Shown here piece after piece: positions 35,814 through 44,703 of a stretch of DNA of 64,000 nt. The stretch's first letter is position 1. Each line of letters starts with the position of its first letter. A model generated the notes under the pieces. It saw nothing but the letters and a program-made list of their open reading frames with translations. It did no database searches and was not told the DNA's origin. The stretch comes from Saprospiraceae bacterium (lineage in GTDB: Bacteria > Bacteroidota > Bacteroidia > Chitinophagales > Saprospiraceae): positions 124,001 through 188,000 of the forward strand of contig JADJWV010000003.1 of NCBI GenBank assembly GCA_016716185.1, given 5' to 3'. Made by a program: the position numbers and the translations under genes.

Positions 35814-37760
35814 ATGCCACCACCTAATGACCACCACAAATTAAGTCTCGGCGGTTTACTTATAACACTTGGGATCATTTTTGGAGACATCGGAACATCT
35901 CCGCTGTATGTGATGCAAGCCATCACCAAAGGAAAAGTCATTTCTCCCGAACTCGTTTTAGGAGGGGTGTCCTGTGTTTTATGGACCCTTATCATCCTTA
36001 CGACGATCAAATACATTTATCTGGCACTTAATGCAGACAATAAAGGCGAAGGTGGAATTTTTGCCCTTTATGCCAAAGTAAGGCGTTACAATTCCAGTTG
36101 GGTCATATATCCGGCCATTATTGGGTGTGCCACCCTGATTGCAGATGGTTTTATCACCCCACCCATCTCTATTTCTGCAGCCGTGGAAGGACTCACCATC
36201 ATGTTTCCGGGCATTCGAACCGTTCCCATTGTGATAGGCATCATTATAGCCATTTTCACCTTTCAGCAGGCTGGAACGCAAGCTGTTGGAAAGGCATTTG
36301 GCCCCATTATGCTGATCTGGTTCAGCATGTTAGGAACTCTGGGAGTCATCCAAATCTTCGGCCACACAGAAGTTTTAGCAGCTTTCAATCCAAAATATGC
36401 CATTGAACTTTTAACCCATTACCCACAAGGATTTTGGTTGTTAGGAGCGGTATTTCTATGTACAACGGGAGCTGAGGCCCTATATTCAGATCTGGGACAT
36501 TGCGGCAAACAAAATATTCGGGTGAGTTGGTCTTTTGTGTTGGTTTGTCTGCTATTAAATTATTTCGGACAGGCAGCATGGTTGCTGGATAATCTCAACG
36601 GACAAAAAATCACCTCTTCCACGCGCATTTTCTACGAGCTCATGCCAGGCTGGTTTCTTCCATTTGGCATCGCTATCGCTACAGCGGCAACGATCATCGC
36701 CAGTCAAGCTTTGATCAGCGGAGTATTTACACTGGTCAATGAAGCCATGAAACTGCACCTTTGGTTCAGAATGCGGGTAAACTATCCATCCAAATTCAAA
36801 GGCCAGGTCTATATACCTTCGATCAACTGGTTTCTGATGTTTGGCTGTATCGCTGTGCAACTCATTTTTCAAACCGCTGAAGCCATGGAGGCTGCTTACG
36901 GTTTGGCCATCACCATCGATATGTTGATGACGACATTATTGCTGAGTTATTTTTACAAAATCAAATCGCATAAAACATGGCTGGGCCTTGCCTTGCTGAT
37001 ATTCTATTTATGTTTTGAAACGACCTTCCTGATCTCTAATTTTGACAAACTACTGCATGGCGGATGGTTCACACTCATTTTAACCGTCGTTTTTGCCATC
37101 GTTGTCTTTGTCCATTACAACGCACAAAAAATTAGAAATAAACATACCCGATTTGTCCCATTGAACGATTATGTACCGGTGCTCAAAGATGTGATTGCAG
37201 ATGAATCGATTTCTAAAGAATCCAGCCACCTGGTTTACCTCAGTATGTCTGAGAGCAAAAATCTGATCGATTCGAATATCATGTACTCCATCTTGCGGAA
37301 GAAACCCAAACGCGCTGATGTGTATTGGTTTGTGCACGTGGCCATTGTGGATGATCCTTATTCAAAAAGTTTTCATGTAGACACGATTGTGCCAGGCCAG
37401 ATTTTCTTCGTCCATTTAAAATTCGGATTTAAGGTTCAACACCGGGTCAACTCCATGTTCCATGAAATCGTCGAACAAATGGTAGCGAGTGGTGAAGTAA
37501 GTATTAAAAGCACCTATCCTTCAATCCGCAAACATAATATTGACTCTGATTTTAAATTTATCCTATTGCACACACGGGTTTCCGCAGACACAGAACTCAC
37601 GGGCTTCGAACAATGGGTCGTCCGCACTTATCGCATGCTCAAGAAATTCAGCCTACCCGCCGTTGAGGATTTCGGATTGGAAATGTCAAATGTTGAAGAG
37701 GAATTGGTGCCGATTCTGGTTGGACCTAAGGCGGAGATCCATTTGCATAGGGAAATGTAA
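35814..37760 (+). CDS. kup: Potassium uptake protein Kup
   Basis: A 648-residue low-affinity K+/H+ symporter of the KUP/HAK family. About 12 membrane segments span residues 10-440, followed by a soluble C-terminal domain of about 200 residues. Family marks are GIIFGDIGTSPLYV at residues about 19-32, NADNKGEGGIFALYA, GDGFITPPISISAAVEG-like text (ADGFITPPISISAAVEG), TGAEALYSDLGHCG and IASQALISGVFTL. The length is standard. It is divergent from the DUF4197 gene and has no visible operon partner. Its 3' side enters a long repeat region. Confidence 0.93.
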   Translation: MPPPNDHHKLSLGGLLITLGIIFGDIGTSPLYVMQAITKGKVISPELVLGGVSCVLWTLIILTTIKYIYLALNADNKGEGGIFALYAKVRRYNSSWVIYPAIIGCATLIADGFITPPISISAAVEGLTIMFPGIRTVPIVIGIIIAIFTFQQAGTQAVGKAFGPIMLIWFSMLGTLGVIQIFGHTEVLAAFNPKYAIELLTHYPQGFWLLGAVFLCTTGAEALYSDLGHCGKQNIRVSWSFVLVCLLLNYFGQAAWLLDNLNGQKITSSTRIFYELMPGWFLPFGIAIATAATIIASQALISGVFTLVNEAMKLHLWFRMRVNYPSKFKGQVYIPSINWFLMFGCIAVQLIFQTAEAMEAAYGLAITIDMLMTTLLLSYFYKIKSHKTWLGLALLIFYLCFETTFLISNFDKLLHGGWFTLILTVVFAIVVFVHYNAQKIRNKHTRFVPLNDYVPVLKDVIADESISKESSHLVYLSMSESKNLIDSNIMYSILRKKPKRADVYWFVHVAIVDDPYSKSFHVDTIVPGQIFFVHLKFGFKVQHRVNSMFHEIVEQMVASGEVSIKSTYPSIRKHNIDSDFKFILLHTRVSADTELTGFEQWVVRTYRMLKKFSLPAVEDFGLEMSNVEEELVPILVGPKAEIHLHREM

Positions 37761-37990
37761 GGGGAAGTGGGCAGTGGGAAGTTGGCAGTGGGAAGTTGGC
37801 AGTTGGCAGTTGGCAGTCTCAAGTTGGTAGATGTTAGTTGCTAGTTGCTAGTTGCTAGTTGTTAGTTGCTAGTTGTTAGTTGCTAGTTGTTAGTTGCTAG
37901 TTGTTAGTTGTTAGTTGCTAGTTGTTAGTTGCTAGTTGCTAGTTGCTAGTTGTTAGTTGTTAGTTGTTAGTTGTTAGTTGTTAGTTAATG
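37761..37990. repeat. GGCAGTTGG and GTTAGTTGCTA tracts
   Basis: From the kup stop, units of gggaagttggcagt pass into about 20 units of ttgctagttgttag up to the palindrome at 37994. Confidence 0.9.
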
Positions 37991-37993
37991 TAA

Positions 37994-38007
37994 CTAACGT
38001 ACGTTAG
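37994..38007. repeat. Palindrome CTAAC-GTAC-GTTAG
   Basis: A perfect 14-base palindrome, 16 with the flanking A and T. It is placed at the end of the GTTAGTTG tract in the kup/caspase convergent junction. Confidence 0.88.
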
Positions 38008-38054
38008 TAATTAAAATAGTGGTCATAAAGTTAAACCTTTTCACAAATTCGCAT

Positions 38055-38160
38055 GACCCTAAAAGCCTAAATCCCGATAAAATTGCATAATATTTTAGTA
38101 AAGAAAAAGTTAGCTTTATTTTATCGGGACTAAAAGCCTAAAAGCCTAAAAGCCTAAATG
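38055..38160. repeat. TAAAAGCC tract
   Basis: Units of taaaagcc, the reverse complement of the ggcttttag type, interrupted by element C. The orientation relative to 28 kb is inverted along with the element. Confidence 0.85.
38072..38129. mobile_element. 58-bp inverted-end element, copy C
   Basis: TCCCGATAAAAT at 38072-38083 and ATTTTATCGGGA at 38118-38129. All interior bases are the reverse complement of copy B 10 kb away, so B and C form an exact inverted pair. Confidence 0.85.
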
Positions 38161-38169
38161 CCTCCTCCC

Positions 38170-40389
38170 CTACCAAAATTTTTTATTTGGGAAATAAACC
38201 ACAACCAACTTTCTAAACGATTCGAGTTGGATCATCTTTTCAAATCCCTTATCCGACCGCATGGCTGTTGTATTGTTGTACCCTTTTTCAAAAGATTGTT
38301 TGAAATATTCAATGGCTTTTTCATCCCGATTCTGGAGAGCAGCGTTACTTCCCAGATAAAAATAAATGATCGCTGTTTTTTCTGAGATCTTGTTTAAATA
38401 CAAATCAGACTTTACAAATTCATTTTCGTTGCGGTAATACTCCCCAAGACTTTGAAGTGCAGCAGGATATTCCGGATGTGTTTTCAATACTTCATGGTAG
38501 TGATTTAAAGCAGCTTTGGGATTTCCGAGTTTCAATTCGATCTCGCCCAAATTTATAAGGGCATCCGGGTCCTGTGGAACGAGTTTTAAATAGGCCTGAA
38601 TGGCTTGCTTTGCCCAGGGAAAATTTTCCGCAAAGTAATAGACCAATGACAAATTGAAAAAAGCATTGGCAAATGTGGTATCGAGTTCGGTTGCTTTGTT
38701 CAGATATTTTGCAGCCAATTCGTATTTTTCAGCCAATTGATAGGATAGTCCAAGGTTGTAGTGGGCCAAAGGAAACAAACTGTCAATAGACACCGCATAC
38801 CGACCACTGATGATGGCACTGTCGTATTTATTTTCGTCGTTGAAGCAGGCACTTAGATTTGCCCATGCCAATGCCCATTCGGGACTTATGGCGAGGGCTT
38901 TTTGCAAATACCGGATGGCCTGATCCGATTGGTTTCTGCGCCTTTCAAGCAAACCCAGTTCGTTGTATGCAAAAGCAGCATCGGGATCCAATTCAATACA
39001 TCGCAACTGCTGCTTTCGGGCGGACTCATAAAGAATATTATTTTTTAATCGTTCGCCTTTTAATCTCAGTTTCAATCCTTCGTAATAATGTTTTTTTGAC
39101 TGCAGTCCGGAAAACATTTTATGCTCATTGCCCACTAAAGAAGAGGCTTTCTCTAGATATTCAGGATAACGCTCGTATTTTTCATTAAAAGACCAACGCT
39201 TTCTGAGTTCGACAGGATCAGACCTCAGATAATCATTGATCGCTTGTTGGGTTTCGTCCACCATAGCAGCAGCTAACTGATATTTCCATTGATTTAGATA
39301 AGCAATCGATTCGGGTTCTTTCTCCAGTTTAATGAGGAAGTCCCATGCTGAATTATCCTTTGGGTAAATCATCCGCTTTTCCTGGATTGCCGAAAAAAAT
39401 TGTTTTAGCAATTTAACGGTATTAGGATTTTTAATATCGTTCGGTATTCCATTGGATTGTGTAAAGACAGTTGTCTGATTTGAGGATGTCGATTCATCCT
39501 GAATTTCGTTGTTCCGAATATGGGCCAATGTTGTAGATTTATTGCCAACGGTCATCGGCATTTGTTTCTGAGGTGCGACAGCATTGGAAACTTCGTCTTC
39601 CAGATATCTTTCAATTTCGAACAAGCTTATTTTATGGTCTTTATTTTTATCGGCAAGGCCTTGTAATCCCTTCAATAAATAATATGAAAACACACCCCGG
39701 CCACCACCCCAGGCAGTTCCTTCCAGAGAAAGTTCATCGGGCTGACAAGATAAAATTTTCATTTCATTCGAAAACTGCTTGGAAAGATTGGTAGCGGTCA
39801 GTTGACTCCCGCCAATGGTATTGCCAGCAAGTTTTCCCGATCTGCAAGCATCGGTAATCATCAACACCTTGGCCTTGTTTTGAACAGATAAGGTAGTTAT
39901 GATTTCCTGAAGATATATTATTCCAAAAGTTCCGCCGCTCATGTAAACTGCAGGCGGAGCATCCCAGCAAAGCAAAAACCCGGGTTGGCTGATCGATTTG
40001 GTCTCCAGATCTCCATGGCCTGAAAAATAAAAAATGACGAGATCACCTTCCCTGGCTTCATCGAGCAAGGCATACATAGCCATAATCACCTTTCCTGCAG
40101 AAGCATGACTATTTACCAGCAACTGTACATTCTGACTGTCTAGTCCGATTCCATTTGGACTGATCAGGTATTTTGCAAAGGCAACAGCATCTTTATCGGC
40201 AAATTTTAAATCGGGAATCGCGGGATTCTGGTAATCAGAAATACCTACGATCAGCGCATGCACTTTGCCCGCCGAATCCGCTTGATTTTCAACCGTACGC
40301 ACCCCTCTTGACAGAAGTACCTGTGCCTGGTTGAAACCTGGAAACAGACTCAGCAACAGCAGGAGCTGAATGGTTTTAACCGTTTTCAT
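38170..40389 (-). CDS. Exported caspase-like (C14) protease with TPR repeats
   Basis: A 739-residue protein from ATG at 40389. A signal peptide covers residues 1-22 (IQLLLLLSLFPGFNQAQ). A caspase-fold domain spans about 40-260, starting VHALIVGISDYQ. The catalytic dyad is expected at His125 (FYFSGHGD) and Cys182 (LMITDACRSG). The C-terminal third (about 440-690) is a run of tetratricopeptide repeats (AFAYNELGLLERRRNQSDQAI, ALAWANLSACFNDENKYDSAI, and others of that spacing). Bacterial caspase homologues of this type often cleave after basic residues. Because it carries a signal peptide it should act outside the cytoplasm, unlike intracellular immunity caspases. Targets are unknown. Confidence 0.85.
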   Translation of the reverse strand: MKTVKTIQLLLLLSLFPGFNQAQVLLSRGVRTVENQADSAGKVHALIVGISDYQNPAIPDLKFADKDAVAFAKYLISPNGIGLDSQNVQLLVNSHASAGKVIMAMYALLDEAREGDLVIFYFSGHGDLETKSISQPGFLLCWDAPPAVYMSGGTFGIIYLQEIITTLSVQNKAKVLMITDACRSGKLAGNTIGGSQLTATNLSKQFSNEMKILSCQPDELSLEGTAWGGGRGVFSYYLLKGLQGLADKNKDHKISLFEIERYLEDEVSNAVAPQKQMPMTVGNKSTTLAHIRNNEIQDESTSSNQTTVFTQSNGIPNDIKNPNTVKLLKQFFSAIQEKRMIYPKDNSAWDFLIKLEKEPESIAYLNQWKYQLAAAMVDETQQAINDYLRSDPVELRKRWSFNEKYERYPEYLEKASSLVGNEHKMFSGLQSKKHYYEGLKLRLKGERLKNNILYESARKQQLRCIELDPDAAFAYNELGLLERRRNQSDQAIRYLQKALAISPEWALAWANLSACFNDENKYDSAIISGRYAVSIDSLFPLAHYNLGLSYQLAEKYELAAKYLNKATELDTTFANAFFNLSLVYYFAENFPWAKQAIQAYLKLVPQDPDALINLGEIELKLGNPKAALNHYHEVLKTHPEYPAALQSLGEYYRNENEFVKSDLYLNKISEKTAIIYFYLGSNAALQNRDEKAIEYFKQSFEKGYNNTTAMRSDKGFEKMIQLESFRKLVVVYFPNKKFW

Positions 40390-40737
40390 TATTATGATGT
40401 ACCCCGACTTAACTTTGGTTATCAGATCTTTAACTAACTGAAAACCAGCCAAAGTTATTTTTATTCAATGTAAATATAATTAAAATTAATGGATTCAAAT
40501 TTGATCTTGTTTTATTTGTTATTTGTTGCATTATGATCAACATAATCCATGGATATGTGTGTTTTTTAATCTCATAAAAACCACATCCTAAAAAATAATT
40601 AAGATGAATCCAGAGGCTATTAAAACCCCTATCGAGGGTTTACATTTCTTAGTTTCGAATCTGTATGAAGATGATAATAAACAATAGACTTAAGAAGTAA
40701 AAACGGGAATTAGACATACCCCATCATGCAGCGCCAA
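40390..40737. other. Spacer upstream of the caspase gene
   Basis: This 348-base AT-rich spacer lies between two leftward genes. It contains the -7 box listed separately and a weak inverted repeat AAACCC/GGGTTT at 40623-40641, about 100 bases after the stop at 40738. No gene or repeat is otherwise seen. Confidence 0.4.
40450..40457 (-). promoter_or_regulatory. -7 box TAACTTTG for the caspase gene
   Basis: Read on the minus strand, TAACTTTG matches TAnnTTTG and lies 61 bases before the ATG at 40389. No -33 element is evident. Confidence 0.35.
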
Positions 40738-41151
40738 CTATTTCAGATCTATAATGGTTGAATTTTTCGTTCCATCAGTTACTCGCAATCTAAAGGGTTT
40801 TCCCCCGGCAACATTGAGTCCGATCAGATCAACGATGACCTGCCCTGTAGATTCTGTGAATTGAATTCGCTTTTCACCACCTGGAAAGATCCTGTTGTCT
40901 GGATCCAACAATTGAAATGCAAATCCCTTTCTGTTCACTTCTTTAAAAGCATCCGTATTCACTGCTTTCGCAGCCCCTGATTTAGATGTCTTGAAACCGA
41001 CAATAATCCCTTTTGCAGGGGATTGAGTATTGGATTTAGATTGCTGGGTGATTTGGTCGTCTCCAGGATTTGCTACTCCCGATGATAACGCAACCAAATC
41101 TGTTTTAGCCCATGTGAAAATGGAAATTAAAATTAAAGTAAAGGTTTTCAT
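40738..41151 (-). CDS. Small secreted protein, paralogue of 41404-41808
   Basis: A 137-residue protein with an N-terminal signal-like segment (FTLILISIFTWAKTDLVALS). The mature part shares a core with its neighbour: FKTSKSGAAKAVN, NRKGFAFQLLD, GGEKRIQFTES, GQVIVDLIGL, and a closing IDLK. This suggests one small beta-rich domain of about 90 residues. No family or motif is recognised. The pair arose by tandem duplication and has diverged substantially. Its function is unknown. Confidence 0.65.
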   Translation of the reverse strand: MKTFTLILISIFTWAKTDLVALSSGVANPGDDQITQQSKSNTQSPAKGIIVGFKTSKSGAAKAVNTDAFKEVNRKGFAFQLLDPDNRIFPGGEKRIQFTESTGQVIVDLIGLNVAGGKPFRLRVTDGTKNSTIIDLK

Positions 41152-41337
41152 ATGTTATGAATTTAGAATAATTATCAATTGGATACAAACTCAAAAGCAA
41201 TCCCTGAGTGTTTTGATTGATTCCTGGTTATCATTAGTAATATAAAATTATCAATTTAGATGGAATCTTTTTCCAATTTCCACCAATATAAATTACACGA
41301 GCCTCCGGGATTCATTAAATTTCTTCATGGATATAAA

Positions 41338-41375
41338 AAAAGGAGGCAACGTAAATTACCTCCTTTATTTTTTAA
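41338..41375 (-). terminator. Terminator of the 41404-41808 gene
   Basis: An inverted repeat AAAGGAGG/CCTCCTTT with internal extra pairs, followed on the minus strand by a run of T. It starts about 30 bases after the stop at 41404 and ends that transcript before the paralogue. Confidence 0.75.
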
Positions 41376-41403
41376 ATTTCGGTTACTACCGGAATGCGAA
41401 AAA

Positions 41404-41808
41404 TTACTTCAAATCTACATTGGTGACTGCATTGTCAGCACCTGTGATTTTCATTCTGTAGTTTTTACCTCTAGGAGCTGGAGGAAGTCCAACGATATCA
41501 ACAACAACATTGCCATCAGACTCTGTGTACTTGATGCGCTTTTCTCCACCTACAACAGCTTTACCATTTGAATCCAATAATTGGAAACGCAAACCTTTAC
41601 GGGTCAAGCCTTTCAAATTATCTGCATTGACTGTTGTCGCAGCACCGGATTTGGAAGTCCTTAAACTGACGGAAACGCCTGAATTCGGAGCAGGTGCATT
41701 TTGATTGCCTCCTGGTTGAGTTGCTCCGCCACCCATTGAACCCTGAGCAAAAGACTCAGTCAATCCGAAAAGAACGAAAGAAAAAAGAAAGAAATACAAG
41801 GTTTTCAT
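41404..41808 (-). CDS. Small secreted protein, paralogue of 40738-41151
   Basis: A 134-residue protein. The signal peptide is clear (TLYFFLFSFVLFGLTESFAQ), followed by a Gly/Pro/Asn-rich linker (GSMGGGATQPGGNQNAPAP). The core reads LRTSKSGAATTVN, TRKGLRFQLLD, GGEKRIKYTES, GNVVVDIVGLPP and ends NVDLK, parallel to its neighbour. The linker resembles spacers of surface-exposed proteins, but no anchor is seen. Separate promoter and terminator signals suggest that it is expressed apart from the neighbouring paralogue. Confidence 0.68.
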   Translation of the reverse strand: MKTLYFFLFSFVLFGLTESFAQGSMGGGATQPGGNQNAPAPNSGVSVSLRTSKSGAATTVNADNLKGLTRKGLRFQLLDSNGKAVVGGEKRIKYTESDGNVVVDIVGLPPAPRGKNYRMKITGADNAVTNVDLK

Positions 41809-42197
41809 TTTAGAAAAATTTTTAAGTTAAAAAATGGACATTTAATTTTATTAGCATGATCCCTGTCAGTTAAGCAACGGATCAAAAATCATACTAATAT
41901 CGATAAGTATTTGAACCTGTTAAAATGTTATCAGCAAATATGAAAAAAAAAAACCGCTTTGGGGATTAACAAATACACAGATCCGGATTGGTCAATCTTT
42001 AATTGCTGATAAACAACAGTTTATAATAAAATCGCGGATAGAAATTTTCTTCGCTCACTAATTTAAATATCAAGCGTACCGGAAGTAAATCCCTTCAAAT
42101 TTGGGCCCCGGCGGATTTTGGCGGTTTAAGTTCTAACAGAGATCCCGGACCTACTGCTCTGAAAAATTGATACTTTTGGAGCTAAATAGAATTAGCA
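41809..42197. other. Divergent spacer small secreted protein / murA
   Basis: This 389-base AT-rich region must contain promoters in both directions. Only the murA -7 box is recognised. No tract, palindrome of the CTAAC type or RNA gene is seen. Confidence 0.5.
42171..42178 (+). promoter_or_regulatory. -7 box TACTTTTG for murA
   Basis: Matches TAnnTTTG and ends 19 bases before the murA ATG, so the 5' leader would be very short. No -33 element is visible. Confidence 0.42.
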
Positions 42198-43508
42198 ATG
42201 GGTCATGATTGTTTTGAAGTCAGGGGTGGAAATAGGCTAAAAGGTGATTTGCATCCTCAGGGAGCTAAGAATGAGGCTTTGCAAATCCTTTGTGCCACTT
42301 TACTCACAGAAGAGCCGGTTACGATCGAAAATTTGCCTGATATTCTCGACATCCGCCATCTCATCGAACTCATAGCCGGACTTGGGGTCAAAGTCCATAA
42401 ACACGATTCACATAAATATACATTTGAAGCCAGAGACGTGGACCTCGAGTTTTTTGGAACGGAAGCCTTTCAGTCGAATGCCAGAAAAATACGGGGCTCG
42501 GTTATGTTATTGGCACCGCTTTTGGCCAGATATAAAAAAGCTGTACTTCCCAAACCCGGAGGAGATAAAATTGGCCGAAGAAGATTGGACACCCACTTTT
42601 TGGGTTTGCAAAAATTAGGTGCTGAATTTAATTACGACGATTCAGCAGGGGCTTATCGCATCAAAGCAGATCGATTGAAAGGGAGCTACATACTCATGGA
42701 TGAAATATCCGTGACGGGAACCGCCAATGTATTGATGGCTTCAGTTTTGGCCAATGGCATTACCACTATTTACAATGCAGCCTGCGAACCATACATCCAG
42801 CAGTTGTGCAAAATGCTCATCTCCATGGGAGCACAAATCGAAGGTGTCGGTTCTAATTTGCTGACGGTCCGGGGCGTAGAAAAACTGGCGGGAACGCAAC
42901 ACCGGATTTTACCCGACATGATTGAAGTGGGGAGTTTTATCAGTCTCGCAGCGATGACGCAATCTGATATCACCATAAAAAATGCAGGTGTCGAACATCT
43001 GGGTATCATACCATTTGTATTCGAACGCATGGGTGCAAAAATGCAGATCCAGGGGGATGATATTTACCTTCCAGCCATAGAAGAATATGAAATTCAATCC
43101 TTCATGGATGGCTCCATCATGACGATTTATGACTCGCCCTGGCCCGGTTTTACTCCGGATTTGATGAGTGCATTACTGGTCATGGCCATCCAAGCCAAAG
43201 GCAGCGTCCTGATCCATCAAAAAATGTTTGAATCCAGGTTGTTTTTCGTCGATAAACTCATCGATATGGGTGCACAAATTATCTTATGCGATCCGCACCG
43301 GGCTACGGTCATCGGACTCAACCGAAAATTTTCGTTGAGAGGTATTGAAATGACTTCGCCAGACATTCGTGCCGGCGTGGCCCTTTTGATTGCAGCCTTA
43401 TCGGCGAACGGAAAAAGTAAAATTCACTCCATCCATCAAATCGATCGGGGCTACGAAAACATAGATCAGAGGCTGAATGCGATAGGAGCACAAATTCAAA
43501 GGTTGTGA
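42198..43508 (+). CDS. murA: UDP-GlcNAc enolpyruvyl transferase MurA, Asp-type
   Basis: First committed step of peptidoglycan synthesis: transfer of enolpyruvate from PEP to UDP-GlcNAc. The 436-residue protein has QGAKNEALQILCATLL (residues 21-36, Lys and Asn of the substrate site), PKPGGDKIGRRRLDTHFLGL at 118-137, and TSPDIRAGVALLIAALSA near the end. In the mobile loop the usual Cys of PGGC is replaced by Asp123 (PGGD). This substitution is known from M. tuberculosis, Chlamydia and Borrelia, where it gives fosfomycin insensitivity. The length is normal. The gene stands alone, followed by a repeat region. Confidence 0.93.
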   Translation: MGHDCFEVRGGNRLKGDLHPQGAKNEALQILCATLLTEEPVTIENLPDILDIRHLIELIAGLGVKVHKHDSHKYTFEARDVDLEFFGTEAFQSNARKIRGSVMLLAPLLARYKKAVLPKPGGDKIGRRRLDTHFLGLQKLGAEFNYDDSAGAYRIKADRLKGSYILMDEISVTGTANVLMASVLANGITTIYNAACEPYIQQLCKMLISMGAQIEGVGSNLLTVRGVEKLAGTQHRILPDMIEVGSFISLAAMTQSDITIKNAGVEHLGIIPFVFERMGAKMQIQGDDIYLPAIEEYEIQSFMDGSIMTIYDSPWPGFTPDLMSALLVMAIQAKGSVLIHQKMFESRLFFVDKLIDMGAQIILCDPHRATVIGLNRKFSLRGIEMTSPDIRAGVALLIAALSANGKSKIHSIHQIDRGYENIDQRLNAIGAQIQRL

Positions 43509-43561
43509 GGATTGTTAGGTGCTGGTTGTTAGGTGCTGGTTGTTAGGTGCTGGTTGTTAGG
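43509..43561. repeat. GTTAGGTGCTGGTT tract
   Basis: About four 15-base units of ttgttaggtgctggt directly after the murA stop. Confidence 0.85.
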
Positions 43562-43585
43562 TGGTTTTAAAGATATTTACGTTTT

Positions 43586-43599
43586 CTAACGATCGTTAG
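43586..43599. repeat. Palindrome CTAAC-GATC-GTTAG
   Basis: A perfect 14-base palindrome about 80 bases after the murA stop, at a same-strand junction. Confidence 0.88.
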
Positions 43600-43728
43600 T
43601 AATTGATTCAATTTAAACATTTACATTAAGATTTATATCCTTATTTCTTCTTTTAAAATTCGGTGATTGAGGTGAATACCTATTCAAATGGAAATTGTTA
43701 TCCATTTCAGGTTCGCGATTTAGTTCCC

Positions 43729-44571
43729 GCTGATTTCGCAGATTCAGCAGAAAAGAAATCAGAAAATATCCTATAGAAATATTCTATTCATCTTCTATTC
43801 ATCTGCGCAATTTGCGTCTTCTGCGAGACATAAACTTCGGAAAGTCCCCCGCAGATCTCGCAGATTTCGCAAAAAGAAATCAGAAAATATCCTATAGAAA
43901 TAATCAATTCATCTCCTATTCATCTGCGTAATTTGCGTCTTCTGCTGGACATAAACTTCGGAAAGTCTCCACGCAGATCTCACAGATTCCACAGAAAAGA
44001 AATCAGAAAATATCCTACAGAATTATTCTATTCATCTCAAATTCATCTGCGTAATTTGCGTCTTCTGCAGGACATAAACTTCAGAAAATCTCCCGCAGAT
44101 CTCGCAGATTCCGCAGAAAAGAAATCAGAAAATATCCTACAGAATTATTCTATTCTTCTTCTATTCATCTGCGTAATTTGCGTCTTCTGCGGGACATAAA
44201 CTTCGGAAAGTCTCCCGCAGATCTCGTAGATTCCGCAGAAAAGAAATCAGAAAATATCCTGTAGAAATATTCTGTTCATCTCCTATTCATCTGCATAATT
44301 TGCGTCTTCTGCGGGACATAAACTTCGGAAAGTCTCCCGCAGATCTCGCAGATTCCGCAGAAAAGAAATCAGAAAATATCCTGTAGAAATATTCTGTTCA
44401 TCTCCTATTCATCTGCATAATTTGCGTCTTCTGCGGGACATAAACTTCGGAAAGTCTCCCGCAGATCTCGCAGATTTCGCAGAAAAGAAATCAGAAAATA
44501 TCCTATAGAAATAATCAATTCATCTCCTATTCATCTGCGTAATTTGCGTCTTCTGCAGGACATAATCCGAG
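43729..44571. repeat. Seven-unit array of the 122-bp CTGCG repeat
   Basis: Units begin at 43729, 43851, 43973, 44095, 44217, 44339 and 44461, all exactly 122 bases apart; the last ends at about 44571. Each has the inverted pair GCAGATCTCGCAGATTCC and ATCTGCGTAATTTGCGTC with a central ATCCTATAGAAATATTCT-like AT-rich stretch. Units 5 and 6 share the variant CTGTAGAAATATTCTGTTC, showing recent duplication. Open frames within it are by-products. Bases 44572-44703 hold nothing recognised. Confidence 0.93.
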
Positions 44572-44703
44572 AGGCCATTTGGATTTTATCGATAGTTAAA
44601 TAAAGCTCGAGCAATTCAATCTATTGTATGATAAAAATTTTACACTTCCAGTCTCATATTCCTGATGATTTATTTTATCTTTAATTCTTATAAAAGAAAT
44701 AAC

